DNA from: SZUA-545 sp050297855
GTDB taxonomy: Bacteria; Campylobacterota; Campylobacteria; Campylobacterales; SZUA-545
Direction of reading: 5' to 3'
Assembly (NCBI GenBank): GCA_050297855.1
Contig: JBNKTC010000004.1
Span: forward strand, 1 to 64,000
Length of the DNA stretch: 64,000 bases
Part shown: positions 8,691 through 17,480 of the stretch, one piece after another
How the letters are laid out: each line of letters opens with the position of its first letter
Numbering within the stretch: the stretch's first letter is position 1
Position numbers and translations under genes: made by a program
The notes under the pieces: generated by a model
Database searches by the model: none
What the model saw: the letters and a program-made list of their open reading frames with translations, nothing else
What the model was told of the DNA's origin: nothing

Positions 8691-9855
8691 GATATGCTTT
8701 GACAAATTGGGCGATGCGTTCGATCCCCTCTCTGATCGTGTCGATATCCATGGCATAACTGAAACGGAAATAGCCGTCGCTTCCAAACCCGATGCCCGGT
8801 ACCGTCGCGATACCCGCCTCTTCCAGCAGTCTCAGACAGAACTTCATGGAGTCCTTTTCGACCTGGCTGCAGTTGACAAAGAGATAGAAGGCGCCGCTGC
8901 CGTTGGCGACGGAGAGGCCGTCGATCTCATTAAAGGCCTTGACGGCGAAGTTCTTCCGCTCTTCGAAGGCTTGTCGCATCGCCTCGATATCGGCGTCGGC
9001 ACTGCCGTCGAGTGCCGTAATGGCGGCGTATTGCGTCGGTGTATTGATGTTGGAGGTGCTTTGGCTCTGAAGTTTGATCGCCGCCTTGACCACGCTCATA
9101 TCGTGGAAGGCGAAATAACCCATCCGCCATCCCGTCATGGCAACCGCTTTGCTGATCCCGTTGATCGTGACGGTCCGCTTGTACATATCCTCGCTCACGC
9201 TGGCAAAGGAGGTAAAGACCGTGCCGTCAAAGACCAGTTTTTCGTACATTTCGTCACTGAAAACGAGGATATCGGTTCCTTTGAGCACTTCACCCAGGGC
9301 CAGGATCTCCTCTTTGGAATAGACGCTTCCCGTAGGGTTGGATGGGCTGTTGAGCATCAGGATCTTTGTCTTGGGCGTGATGGCCGCCTTAAGGGCATCC
9401 GGTGTGAGCTTGAAGCCGGTGGATTCGTCGGTCTGGATAAAGACCGGCTTGCCCTGGTAGTAGTTGACCATCTCGGGGTAGCTGACCCAGGCTGGGTTGG
9501 GGATGATCACCTCATCGCCCGCGTCCAGCAGGATAGCAAAAAGGATAAAAAGCGACTGTTTGGCTCCGTTGCTGACTACGATGTTGTTCGGGGCATAGTC
9601 TAGCCCGTTATCGCGTTTGAGTTTGTCGGCGATCGTCTGTTGCAGTTCGGGAATGCCGGCAACGGCGGTGTATTTGCTCTTGCCTTCGTTGATCGCTTTG
9701 ATCGCGGCATCTTTGATCACCTGCGGGGTATCGAAATCCGGTTCACCCGCTGAAAAACTGAGCACATTTCTGCCCTCTGCTTTTAACTCTCTTGCTTTTT
9801 GCGTCATGGCGATTGTCAGAGACTCTTCCATGCGGTTGATTCTTTGTGAAAGCAA
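8683..9855 (-). CDS. aspC: pyridoxal-phosphate aminotransferase, aspartate type
   Basis: Class I aminotransferase of about 390 residues; probable role is aspartate/2-oxoglutarate transamination. Seen: SFSAGEPDFDTPQVI near residue 40, SNGAKQSLF, the substrate/PLP block LNSPSNPTGSVYS, and the PLP lysine in TINGISKAVAMTGWRMGY. I place the start at TTG 9855 because AAGGA stands 8 nt before it and the product then begins M-L-S-Q-R-I, like close relatives; ATG at 9870 is the alternative (395 residues). The stop overlaps the following regulator gene by 8 bp, making it the first gene of a leftward three-gene unit. Confidence 0.9.
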   Translation of the reverse strand: MLSQRINRMEESLTIAMTQKARELKAEGRNVLSFSAGEPDFDTPQVIKDAAIKAINEGKSKYTAVAGIPELQQTIADKLKRDNGLDYAPNNIVVSNGAKQSLFILFAILLDAGDEVIIPNPAWVSYPEMVNYYQGKPVFIQTDESTGFKLTPDALKAAITPKTKILMLNSPSNPTGSVYSKEEILALGEVLKGTDILVFSDEMYEKLVFDGTVFTSFASVSEDMYKRTVTINGISKAVAMTGWRMGYFAFHDMSVVKAAIKLQSQSTSNINTPTQYAAITALDGSADADIEAMRQAFEERKNFAVKAFNEIDGLSVANGSGAFYLFVNCSQVEKDSMKFCLRLLEEAGIATVPGIGFGSDGYFRFSYAMDIDTIREGIERIAQFVKAYHA

Positions 9856-10003
9856 CGTATATCCTTGCATTATAGATCTATAGGTGTAATTTTTCCATAA
9901 TGCGAATAACAAACAATTGAAATTACCCTATATAACGGTTAAAAAATGGGCAAGTGTTAACAAAAAAAGTCTATAATCTGTGAATCATGATTAAGGAGTA
10001 TGA

Positions 10004-10588
10004 ATGTTTAAAAAACTGGCGCTTTTTATAGCTACTATTTCATCAGCCATGGCGTATAACATGGCTGATATCAATATCAACGGCAGCGACCTGCAGGTTT
10101 CGGGGACGACGGCATCCAAAATGAGCCGTACGACAACGGCGTATTATTCGCTCAGCTACCTGACCGTCGAAGACGAGAATGAAAAGCAGCATACCTCCAT
10201 CTACGGTGACATGCTGCTTTCAGGCAAGCAGAACAAGGTGTTTAACTTCGGTCTGGGATTTCGGGCACAGTATGTCAATATTGACAGTGATTACAATGTG
10301 GACGATTATGTCTGTGTCCCTCTGCGCGGGAAGATCTATCTGACGCTGCCGGTCAAAGCAGTCAAGACCGTACTCTCCGCCGAGATCGCCTATGCCCCGG
10401 AGGTCCTGATGTTCTCCGATGACTTTACCAGCAGTTCCGATACCCGTTTTGAATTGAGCCTGGAACTGATCGAGAACGGTTTTGTCTACCTCGGTTTCCG
10501 GGATCTTCAGGTAGAACCGGAGAACGGCGGCGACTCTTTTGATCTAAACGACCGTGCCAGCTATGTCGGTCTCAAGATGGAGTTTTAA
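10004..10588 (+). CDS. YfaZ-family outer-membrane protein
   Basis: 194-residue exported protein with a short signal peptide (MFKKLALFIATISSAMA, cleavage after about 17) followed by alternating aromatic/hydrophobic strands typical of a small beta-barrel and ending in Phe (LKMEF), the usual last residue of outer-membrane barrels. The layout matches YfaZ-type proteins, whose function is not known. AAGGAGTATGA precedes the ATG. It stands alone: divergent from the aminotransferase and convergent with cysE, with a terminator between. Confidence 0.7.
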   Translation: MFKKLALFIATISSAMAYNMADININGSDLQVSGTTASKMSRTTTAYYSLSYLTVEDENEKQHTSIYGDMLLSGKQNKVFNFGLGFRAQYVNIDSDYNVDDYVCVPLRGKIYLTLPVKAVKTVLSAEIAYAPEVLMFSDDFTSSSDTRFELSLELIENGFVYLGFRDLQVEPENGGDSFDLNDRASYVGLKMEF

Positions 10589-10605
10589 AACAGAAGCTCA
10601 AACCA

Positions 10606-10632
10606 CCGGGAGCAATTCCTCCCGGCTCTTTT
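10606..10632. terminator. terminator between yfaZ-like gene and cysE
   Basis: CCGGGAG (10606-10612) pairs with CTCCCGG (10619-10625) around a 6-nt loop, followed by CTCTTTT. It lies between two convergent genes. Confidence 0.65.
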
Positions 10633-10640
10633 CATCACCC

Positions 10641-11342
10641 CTACTTCTCCATCGATTTGATAAAGGCCTGGTAGATATCGTCCAGCTCCTTGTCTTTTTC
10701 GATAAAGTCCGTATCCCCCGATACGATCGCATCTTCCAATATCGAGATTCGTTTGACCAGGTAGCCGAAGAGCTCGCGGTCGATATCGGGTAGTTTGTTG
10801 TGGGAGAGGGGGGACTTGATCGATCCTTTGGTAATATTCCGCGCCGGGACCCCCACGGCGGTCGTGTCGTCAGGCACGTCCTTGACTACGACAGAGTTGG
10901 CACCGACCTTGGAGTTTTCGCCTATGGTGATGTTCCCCAGGACTTTGGCCCCGGCACCGATGACCGCCCCGTCTTTGATTGTCGGGTGGCGTTTTTCATC
11001 GGTCAGCTCCACGCCGCCCAGGGTCACCTGCTGATAGATCGTGACATCGTCCCCGATCTCCGCCGTCTCGCCGATGACGACCCCGAGTCCGTGGTCGATA
11101 AAAAGGCGCCGTCCGATCGTCGCAGCGGGGTGGATGTCCACCATGCAGGTCAGGGCTCCGATGGCCGAGACAAGGCGGCCCAGACGTTTGTAGTTGTTAC
11201 GGTAGAGTTTGTTGGCAATACGGTGCCATACGACTGCCCAGACACCGGGGTAGTTAAAGATTACCTCCAAGCGGCTGTGCATGGCCGGGTCGCGTTGGTA
11301 GGGTACGGAAAAATCCTCTTTAATCTGTTGTATCAGTGTCAT
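10641..11342 (-). CDS. cysE: serine O-acetyltransferase
   Basis: 233-residue CysE, which acetylates L-serine with acetyl-CoA to give O-acetylserine, the first committed step of cysteine synthesis. The N-terminal helical part is followed by the left-handed beta-helix of hexapeptide repeats (MVDIHPAATIGRRLFIDHGLGVVIGETAEIGDDVTIYQQVTLGG, about 67-110), containing the catalytic His of IDHGLGVVIGE. A C-terminal helical tail of ~45 residues follows (to FIKSMEK). It is 14 bp downstream of speA and probably shares its transcript. Confidence 0.95.
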   Translation of the reverse strand: MTLIQQIKEDFSVPYQRDPAMHSRLEVIFNYPGVWAVVWHRIANKLYRNNYKRLGRLVSAIGALTCMVDIHPAATIGRRLFIDHGLGVVIGETAEIGDDVTIYQQVTLGGVELTDEKRHPTIKDGAVIGAGAKVLGNITIGENSKVGANSVVVKDVPDDTTAVGVPARNITKGSIKSPLSHNKLPDIDRELFGYLVKRISILEDAIVSGDTDFIEKDKELDDIYQAFIKSMEK

Positions 11343-11356
11343 ATAATGTTTCGCTT

Positions 11357-13183
11357 TTATCGTGTTGTTTTCAGGTAACCGTTCTCACTCAGGTAGATAT
11401 AGAGCTCCCCAAGGACCTGTTTTTTCGCTTCATCATCCAGGGCCGGGGCGTTTTCAATATTGTTTTTCAAACGGTTCTGCATATCGTTAATATCGTAGTC
11501 GATGTCGTCCAATATATCAAAAATATTCTTTGACTGGATCAGGTCTTCGATGACAAAGCCGTTATCGTCGATGACGATCGTCGCTTCGGTCGGATGGGAG
11601 AAGAGGTTATGGTTCATCCCTAGAACCTCCTGGTAGGCCCCGACCAGGAAGAGGGCGATGAAGTACTCCTCGCTCTCCAGGTCAATATCGTGCAGGAAGA
11701 GCGGCGTGCCCTGGTTAAAGGGGATCTCTCCGTCACTGTCGCAGGTAATATCCCAGATAGTGGCCGCCCGGGTGGGTTGCTCATCCAGTTTCGTAATCGG
11801 CATGATCGGGAAATCCTGTCCCAGGCCCCAGAAATCGGGGAGGCTCTGGAACATGGAGAAGTTGACCAGATAGCGCTCCTGGATCTGTTCAAGCAGATCA
11901 CGCCGTTCGGGAATATTGGTATTTTTAAAGCTGAGGCTCTTTTTGATAATGAGGTGGACCAGGATCTCGGCATTGGAGCGGTCTTCCAGATCGATATACC
12001 CCAGATCAAAAAGCGTCAGCAGGGATTCCAGGTGATCCAGGGCATCGTGGATATACTCTACGGCGTTTTTGGCATTAATCGTTTTAAAAAGATCGTGCAA
12101 CTCTTCCAGGAGTGGGGGATTCCCGTTCTCTTTGAGACGGAGCGACTTGGGCGAGTACTCTTCGGAGAAGAGCTCCAGGACCGGGGCGATCAGCACGGCG
12201 TGGGAGGCGGCGATAAAGCGGCCCGACTCGGTATAGATATCGGGCTCTTTTACCTTCTTGTCCGCGGCGATCGTCTTGATGTTGTAGACGATGTCGTTGG
12301 CGAATTCGGCCAGGGAGTAGTTTTTATTGAGAACCTCTTTGTGTTGGGCGTATTCCACCGCCAGACCGCCGCCGATGTTGATGGCATTGAGCTGTTTGGC
12401 TCCCATCTTCCGCAGTTCGGCATAGATGTTGCCCGCTTCGCGCAGCGCTTTTTTCAGCGGTGTGATATCGCTCATCTGGCTGCCGATATGGAAGTGGATC
12501 ATCGTCAGGTGGCTTAGGAGATTGGCCTCTTTAAGCAGGTCCACCGCTTCGATCAGTTCGGTGGAGTTGAGGCCGAACTTGGCATTGATCCCGCCGCTTT
12601 TGCTCCAGCTGCTGGCGCCGGTGTTGTGCAGACGGATACGGATGCCGATGCTGGGGACGTAGTCGGGGTCGTTTTTCTGGAGGTCGATGATCGTCTCCAG
12701 TTCGTTGATCCCCTCGATGGTCAGGGTGATGTCATGTCCCATCTTCTTGGCAATAAAACCAAGCGAGATCATCTCATAGTCTTTAAAGCCGTTGACGGTG
12801 ATGGGGTGGCCCAGGTGGTTGTAGGCCATTGCCAGGATCAGCTCCGCCTTACTCCCCGCTTCCAGTCCGTAGCCGTAGGGTTGTCCGCATTTGAGAAGAT
12901 GGTGCACGAAGCCCGGGAACTGATTGACTTTCAGCGGGAAGACTGCTTTGAAGTCTCCTTTATACTGGAACTCTTTGATCGCCCGGTTAAATTCGCCGTA
13001 GATCGTATCGATCTGCTTGCCGATGAGGTGGGGAAAACGCAGAAGAAGCGGTCCCCGGTGCCCTTCGTCCCGGATTCCCTGGACGATATTAAGGAGGGAA
13101 GGGCTGCTTTTGTGATTGAGCCTGACGCTCCCTTCATCGATCACAAAATTGTTGTTTCCCCAGTATTTCATACCGTATGGCAT
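11357..13183 (-). CDS. speA: biosynthetic arginine decarboxylase
   Basis: 608-residue PLP enzyme converting arginine to agmatine, the first step of the agmatine route to polyamines. The PLP lysine is in VFPLKVNQF (Lys85); other family blocks are GLEAGSKAELILAM, SWSKSGGINAKFGLN, MIHFHIGSQMSDI and NIGGGLAVEY. AAGGGTGTGCG precedes the ATG at 13183. A TATAAT on this strand lies about 31 bp upstream. Polyamine supply may connect to the ATP-grasp ligase at 4594-5772, but the genes are not linked. Confidence 0.96.
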   Translation of the reverse strand: MPYGMKYWGNNNFVIDEGSVRLNHKSSPSLLNIVQGIRDEGHRGPLLLRFPHLIGKQIDTIYGEFNRAIKEFQYKGDFKAVFPLKVNQFPGFVHHLLKCGQPYGYGLEAGSKAELILAMAYNHLGHPITVNGFKDYEMISLGFIAKKMGHDITLTIEGINELETIIDLQKNDPDYVPSIGIRIRLHNTGASSWSKSGGINAKFGLNSTELIEAVDLLKEANLLSHLTMIHFHIGSQMSDITPLKKALREAGNIYAELRKMGAKQLNAINIGGGLAVEYAQHKEVLNKNYSLAEFANDIVYNIKTIAADKKVKEPDIYTESGRFIAASHAVLIAPVLELFSEEYSPKSLRLKENGNPPLLEELHDLFKTINAKNAVEYIHDALDHLESLLTLFDLGYIDLEDRSNAEILVHLIIKKSLSFKNTNIPERRDLLEQIQERYLVNFSMFQSLPDFWGLGQDFPIMPITKLDEQPTRAATIWDITCDSDGEIPFNQGTPLFLHDIDLESEEYFIALFLVGAYQEVLGMNHNLFSHPTEATIVIDDNGFVIEDLIQSKNIFDILDDIDYDINDMQNRLKNNIENAPALDDEAKKQVLGELYIYLSENGYLKTTR

Positions 13184-13213
13184 CGCACACCCTTATCGAA
13201 AATATTTGACGGT

Positions 13214-13219
13214 ATTATA
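13214..13219 (-). promoter_or_regulatory. -10 element of speA-cysE
   Basis: A perfect TATAAT on the minus strand, within TAGCTATAATACC, about 31 bp before the speA ATG. No -35 hexamer is evident upstream, as is common for sigma-70 promoters in this phylum. Confidence 0.4.
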
Positions 13220-13258
13220 GCTAATATCCCCGGGAAGGGGGAGGTTTTTTTATATTTT

Positions 13259-14476
13259 TTATTGAAAGGAATCGAGTGGGAGAACGGACTCCTCTTTGGT
13301 CTCCAGGTCTTTGACCCAGACGGTTCCGTTTTTCAGCTCTTCCGTACCGATGACGGCGCAGATCCTGGCTCCGGCTTTGTCGGCCTGCTTGAGGTGCCCT
13401 TTAAGGCCCCTGGATTTGTAGTCGAAGGTGACCGTGTGGGCACGGCGCAGTTCGTTGGCTTTTTTAAAGACGGTGTCGATCCCCGCGTCGTCCATGGCAC
13501 CGATGTAGATGCCGTTACGCGTTTCGCTGTCCGGTTTGATCAGGTCGAATATCCGTTCGATCCCGATGGCAAAACCGACGGCCGGTGTCGGACGGCCGTC
13601 GAGGAACTCTACGAGGCGGTCGTAGCGTCCGCCCCCGGCGATGGCACTCTGGGCCCCGATCTCATCGGAGACGAATTCGAAGGCGGTCTTGGAGTAGTAG
13701 TCCAGCCCGCGCACCAGTTTTTTGTTGACGGTGTAGGGGATGCCGCTTGTTTCCAGCAGGGATTTGAGCTTCTCGAAATCCGCCGAACACTCGTCACAGA
13801 GGTTGTCGGTGATAAAGGGGGCATCGACATACTGTTCGGCACAGGTGATCGTCTTGCAGTCGAGGGTACGGATCGGGTTGGTCTCCTTGCGCCGCAGGCA
13901 GTCGTCGCAGAGGTGGTCGTGCTTGTGATCCAGGAAGGCCACCAGCTTCTCTTTGTAGGCGGGGATACAGTTCTTGCACCCCAGGGAGTTGATCTCGATT
14001 GTATGTTTGATCCCCAGTTCGTTGAAGATGGTGCTCAGCATGATGATGAGGTTGGCATCTTCGTAGACGCTTCCCTCCCCGAATACCTCGCAGCCAAACT
14101 GGTGGAACTCCCGCAGACGTCCTTTTTGAGGACGTTCGTAGCGGAACATGGAGCCGTGGTAGAAGAAGCGTCTGGTCTGTTCGATGCGGTCGAGTTTCTT
14201 CTCCACAAAGGCACGGACGACCCCGGCGGTCCCTTCGGGCCGCAGGCAGACATCGTTTTCACCCTTGTCGATAAACTGGTACATCTCTTTGCCGACGATG
14301 TCGCTGCTCTCGCCTACGGAGCGTTTAAACAGTGCCGTCTCTTCCAGTTTGGGGGTCTCAATATAGGTGAACCCGTAGTGTTTGGCGATGCGGGTCGCCG
14401 TTTCGATAAAAAAGGTAAACTTACTACTCTCGTCGACATCCATGATGTCTTTCATGCCGCGCAGGGCTTTAACCAT
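13259..14476 (-). CDS. hisS: histidyl-tRNA synthetase
   Basis: 405-residue class II synthetase. Visible: N-terminal LRGMKDIMD, motif 2 region FRYERPQKGRLREFHQFGCEVFG (about 112-134), the histidine-binding segment LVRGLDYYSKTAFEF, motif 3 in PAVGFAIGIERI, and the C-terminal anticodon-binding domain. A Cys-rich insertion, CKNCIPAYKEKL...CDDCLRRKE...CAEQYVD...CDECSADF, between motif 2 and the LVRGLDYY block is seen in many family members. The 3' neighbour speA is 75 bp away; the 5' end overlaps tmk by 8 bp. Confidence 0.96.
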   Translation of the reverse strand: MVKALRGMKDIMDVDESSKFTFFIETATRIAKHYGFTYIETPKLEETALFKRSVGESSDIVGKEMYQFIDKGENDVCLRPEGTAGVVRAFVEKKLDRIEQTRRFFYHGSMFRYERPQKGRLREFHQFGCEVFGEGSVYEDANLIIMLSTIFNELGIKHTIEINSLGCKNCIPAYKEKLVAFLDHKHDHLCDDCLRRKETNPIRTLDCKTITCAEQYVDAPFITDNLCDECSADFEKLKSLLETSGIPYTVNKKLVRGLDYYSKTAFEFVSDEIGAQSAIAGGGRYDRLVEFLDGRPTPAVGFAIGIERIFDLIKPDSETRNGIYIGAMDDAGIDTVFKKANELRRAHTVTFDYKSRGLKGHLKQADKAGARICAVIGTEELKNGTVWVKDLETKEESVLPLDSFQ

Positions 14477-15050
14477 CGATAAACTCCTTGATCAATTCAA
14501 ATATTTCCGTCTCACTCTGTTTTGCGTCGATGACGATATGGTCGACGCCCAGGGTTTTGGCCGCTTCGATAAAACGGACCTGGGTCTGCATCATGTACGC
14601 CAGGCCGCGTTTTTCGATATTGTCCTCTTTCTCGCCCCGGCCCCTGATGCGCTCCTTGTATCCTTCTTCATCGATCGTAAGGATCACGACCTTGTCGGGC
14701 AGGACGTTGTCCACGGCAAAGCGGTTCAGCTCACCCAGGTACTCCGGGTCAAAGCGGTTGTCCGTATAGGCGATGCCCGAGATGAGCGAGCGGTCGCTGA
14801 TGACCGTCTTCCCTGCATCCAGTGCCGGGATGACGACTTTTTGGGTATGTTCGGCCCGGTCGGCGAGGAAGAGGAAGAGCTCGCTTTTTGGGGCGAAGTC
14901 GTTATCCCCCAGTACCAGCTCACGGATGCGCTGTCCCAGTTTCGTCGCTCCGGGCTCTTTGGTGATCACGGCATCGGGAAAGGCGCGATGCAGATGGCCC
15001 AGCTGGGTCGTCTTGCCTACCCCGTCGATCCCCTCCAAGGCTAGATACAT
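14469..15050 (-). CDS. tmk: thymidylate kinase
   Basis: 193-residue dTMP kinase. P-loop EGIDGVGKTTQ at about 6-16, the thymidine-binding block ITKEPGATKLGQRIRELVLG (about 34-53), and DRSLISGIAYTDNRF. The lid region contains RGRGEKEDNIEKR. The gene overlaps coaD upstream by 10 bp and hisS downstream by 8 bp, so hisS, tmk and coaD are co-translated. Confidence 0.95.
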   Translation of the reverse strand: MYLALEGIDGVGKTTQLGHLHRAFPDAVITKEPGATKLGQRIRELVLGDNDFAPKSELFLFLADRAEHTQKVVIPALDAGKTVISDRSLISGIAYTDNRFDPEYLGELNRFAVDNVLPDKVVILTIDEEGYKERIRGRGEKEDNIEKRGLAYMMQTQVRFIEAAKTLGVDHIVIDAKQSETEIFELIKEFIDG

Positions 15051-15529
15051 TTGATCCCCCGTGTCTTGATATACTCGTCCACTTTTGTAGGGACCAGGTG
15101 GCTGATCTCACCGTCGTGCTTGAGGACCGAGCGGACGATGGAGGAGCTGATAAAGGCGTGCTCCAGGCTGGGCATCAGGGCGACGGTATCGATCATGGGG
15201 TCAAGGCTGCGGTTGGCGTATCCCAGTTGCAGCTCGTATTCGAAATCACTGACCGCACGCAGTCCGCGGATGATGATATTGGCCCCCTCCTGTCTGGCAA
15301 AATCGACCAGCAGGCTGTCAAAGGTCTTGACGGTGATCCCCTCGATCCCCTCCGTTGCCAGTTCCATCATCTTGGCCCGCTCCTCCAGGGCAAACATAGG
15401 AGTCTTATCCTTGGAGGTGGAGATGGCGATGAGGACCTTGCCGAAGATCTTCTGGGCCCGTTTGATAATATCCAGGTGTCCGATCGTAATGGGATCGAAG
15501 GTCCCGGGGTAGATGGCGTTTGGGTGCAT
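15041..15529 (-). CDS. coaD: pantetheine-phosphate adenylyltransferase
   Basis: 162-residue enzyme of coenzyme A synthesis (4'-phosphopantetheine plus ATP to dephospho-CoA). Nucleotidyltransferase signature YPGTFDPITIGHLDII (about 6-21) with the T/H-x-G-H motif, RGLRAVSDFEYE in the middle, and ISSSIVRSVLKHDG near the end. ATG at 15529 has GAAGGATAACC before it; longer upstream frames would run into ubiX. Length is typical. Confidence 0.96.
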   Translation of the reverse strand: MHPNAIYPGTFDPITIGHLDIIKRAQKIFGKVLIAISTSKDKTPMFALEERAKMMELATEGIEGITVKTFDSLLVDFARQEGANIIIRGLRAVSDFEYELQLGYANRSLDPMIDTVALMPSLEHAFISSSIVRSVLKHDGEISHLVPTKVDEYIKTRGIKCI

Positions 15530-15531
15530 GG

Positions 15532-16062
15532 TTATCCTTCCCACCGTTTGTATAGCGTGTTTTCGATGCCCATCAGGTCGAACCACTTGCCGATGATAAA
15601 CCGTTCCATCGCCTCCAGGGAGTCGATACCGGCGTAGTACCCCATCACCGGCGGGGCGATGAGGACACCGTAGCTTGAGAGCTTGTGCATGTTCTCCAGT
15701 GCGATCGGGCTGAAGGGCAGCTCCCTGGGTGCGAGGATCAGCTTTTTCTGCTCCTTGATCATCACGGCCGCACTGCGGGTCGTCAGGTTGTCGGCGATGC
15801 CGCAGGCGATCTTAGCCAGGGTGTTCATACTGCAGGGCGCCACGAGCATCATATCCGCGCCGAAGGAGCCGCTGGCCGTGGGGGCGGCGATGTCCGTATC
15901 GTCATACAGTGCGATCCCCTGTTCCTTCTCAAGGACGGTCCGGGCATGGTCGGTGCCGATAAGATGGACCTCGTACCCTTCCGGGACAAGCCGGGCTGCT
16001 TTAATGCCCAGTTCCGCGCCGCTGGCCCCGCTGACGGCGATGACCACTTTTGTTTTTTTCAC
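15532..16062 (-). CDS. ubiX: UbiX-type flavin prenyltransferase
   Basis: 176-residue flavoprotein that builds the prenylated-FMN cofactor used by UbiD-family decarboxylases, here probably in quinone synthesis. Seen: VVIAVSGASGAELGIKAAR at the N terminus, the block VAPCSMNTLAKIACGIADNL (about 72-91), and LAPRELPFSPIALENMHKLS. No ubiD is in the window. It sits 2 bp upstream of coaD and overlaps the end of flgA by 4 bp. Confidence 0.93.
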   Translation of the reverse strand: MKKTKVVIAVSGASGAELGIKAARLVPEGYEVHLIGTDHARTVLEKEQGIALYDDTDIAAPTASGSFGADMMLVAPCSMNTLAKIACGIADNLTTRSAAVMIKEQKKLILAPRELPFSPIALENMHKLSSYGVLIAPPVMGYYAGIDSLEAMERFIIGKWFDLMGIENTLYKRWEG

Positions 16063-16955
16063 TCGATTGCCGCCTTGTTCTTGTCGATGACACGGGCATT
16101 ATAGAGCTGCCCGTTGTCGCTTTTTAGCTGGATGGTCTCACCGATCTTTCCGTCCTGGAGTGCCGTTGCATAGATCGTGACGTTCAGCCCGTTGGCTTTC
16201 AGGATCGCCCGGACCTTCTGGTTCTTGACGATATCGGGGATCGCCCGGATCATCGACTCGGTGATGACTGCGTCTTGCTTGACGTATCCTTTGACCCGTA
16301 CTCTCTCGAGGCTCTCTGTGCCTACCGGAAGTGCCGCAAGCCGCGTAAAGGGAACCTGCTGGGTATAGGTGTTTTCTTTGCTTAAAATGGTACCGTTTGC
16401 CATATTACGTTTTGCTTTCAGGACCTGGACATTCCCGGTGATCTTGTAGCTGAAATAGACTTTTTTCTGCCGGTTGTTCCCGTCGTCGTAAAGGGCCCAG
16501 AAGGTGCCTTTGTTTTTTGTAAGGGTCGGGGCGGGCAGGGTAACGGAGAGCAGGGTCCACGCCTTCTGCTCGAAAAAGGTGCGGGGACGGATCGTCAGTT
16601 TTTGGATCGAAAGCCCCGGGTAGTGGGCCAGGAACCGTGCCGTCAGTTCGTTCTGCAGTGGGGCTTTGTCAAAGCTGGAGTTTTTGGAGAGGGCGATGAC
16701 CGGGTGGGTGATCGTCACGTCATAGCCATGCGCTTTGAAAAGCTTCTGGACCTCCCTGGCGGAGAGCTGGAGGTGGCTGCGGTTTTTGAACTCGCCGATG
16801 ATAAAGTTCTCCTCGATATCGGGGAAAAAGTCTTCGGCGGTGACGACTGTATCGTCGCAGTAGTACCGGTTTTCGAGGACCATACCCTTTTCTTCGGAGA
16901 AGAGCGTGGAACAAAACAGTAAAAAGAGCAATAGGAGAAACGGTTTTTTGATCAC
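16059..16955 (-). CDS. flgA: flagellar basal-body P-ring formation protein FlgA
   Basis: 298-residue periplasmic chaperone for assembly of the FlgI P ring. Signal peptide MIKKPFLLLLFLLFCSTLFS (1-20). The C-terminal SAF-like part contains VPFTRLAALPVGTESLERVRVKGYVKQDAVITESM and the terminal block GETIQLKSDNGQLYNARVIDKNKAAIE, typical of the family. Longer than E. coli FlgA because of an N-terminal extension common in this phylum. It heads the leftward run flgA-ubiX-coaD-tmk-hisS, coupling a flagellar gene to housekeeping genes. No sigma-54 or sigma-28 promoter could be recognised before it. Confidence 0.88.
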   Translation of the reverse strand: MIKKPFLLLLFLLFCSTLFSEEKGMVLENRYYCDDTVVTAEDFFPDIEENFIIGEFKNRSHLQLSAREVQKLFKAHGYDVTITHPVIALSKNSSFDKAPLQNELTARFLAHYPGLSIQKLTIRPRTFFEQKAWTLLSVTLPAPTLTKNKGTFWALYDDGNNRQKKVYFSYKITGNVQVLKAKRNMANGTILSKENTYTQQVPFTRLAALPVGTESLERVRVKGYVKQDAVITESMIRAIPDIVKNQKVRAILKANGLNVTIYATALQDGKIGETIQLKSDNGQLYNARVIDKNKAAIE

Positions 16956-17032
16956 ATCAATATCCGGTTTTTTGATTGGAACTTTATCACAAAAAGCGTG
17001 GAATCGTCAATTGGGGAATTTGTTGAATAGAA

Positions 17033-17107
17033 TGGAGCGGACGAAGGGATTCGAACCCTCGACCCTAACCTTGGCAAGGTTATGCTCTACCCCTGAGCTA
17101 CGTCCGC
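17033..17107 (-). tRNA. tRNA-Gly (anticodon GCC)
   Basis: 75-nt cloverleaf on the minus strand. The acceptor arm GCGGACG pairs with CGTCCGC; the anticodon loop TTGCCAA gives anticodon GCC; the T loop contains TTCGAAT; discriminator U and an encoded CCA complete the 3' end at 17033. Confidence 0.97.
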
Positions 17108-17219
17108 ATGGGTATTTTCGCCGATCGTCAGATGCGATCCCGAAAAAGTGACGGAATTATTTCACAAGAGCCCTTAAAGATTCCTGATAAAATTATCCGA
17201 TTTTGTTGAAATTTAAGGA

Positions 17220-17305
17220 TGGTACCGCGGGTCGGACTCGAACCGACACGGTATCGCTACCATCGGATTTTGAATCCGACGTGTCTACCATTCCACCACC
17301 GCGGC
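17220..17305 (-). tRNA. tRNA-Leu (anticodon CAA)
   Basis: 86-nt tRNA on the minus strand with the long variable arm of class II tRNAs (TGGTAGCGATACC region). The anticodon loop TTCAAAA gives anticodon CAA (codon UUG); the T loop holds TTCGAGT; CCA is encoded at the 3' end (17222-17220). It lies 112 bp before tRNA-Gly and probably shares its transcript. Confidence 0.96.
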
Positions 17306-17423
17306 TTTTGAAGAGTGAAAGAATAGAACAGATTGGATTAAAAAGGGCTAAAAACCGGGCAGTGCTGCTTGATCGCGAGATTAAATCAAAAAGCGGATTT
17401 TCCGATATATAGAACAATAGATG

Positions 17424-17439
17424 TGGAACTGTTTTTGCT
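17424..17439 (+). promoter_or_regulatory. sigma-54 (RpoN) promoter of flgL
   Basis: TGGAAC (17424-17429), 5 bp, TTGCT (17435-17439). GG at 17425-17426 and GC at 17437-17438 have the required -24/-12 spacing of 10 nt. It predicts a start near 17449-17450 and a 31-nt leader. Control of hook and hook-associated genes by sigma-54 is standard in Campylobacterota. Confidence 0.75.
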
Positions 17440-17480
17440 TGTGGGTTTGGATAAGACAGAGAGGTAACAAAGGTAATATT

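Noticed and set aside
12626..14482. A 618-codon frame on the plus strand
   Set aside because: Antisense to speA and hisS, both well supported; the composition is that of a shadow frame.
17033..17305. Integration site at the tRNA pair
   Set aside because: No integrase, no repeated tRNA 3' end and no mobile genes flank the tRNAs.
16906..17412. Short plus-strand frames over the tRNA genes
   Set aside because: They are translations of the tRNA-Gly and tRNA-Leu genes read from the opposite strand.
17421..17480. ATG at 17421 as the flgL start
   Set aside because: It is at or before the sigma-54 promoter and adds 20 residues absent from the family; 17481 has a ribosome-binding site.
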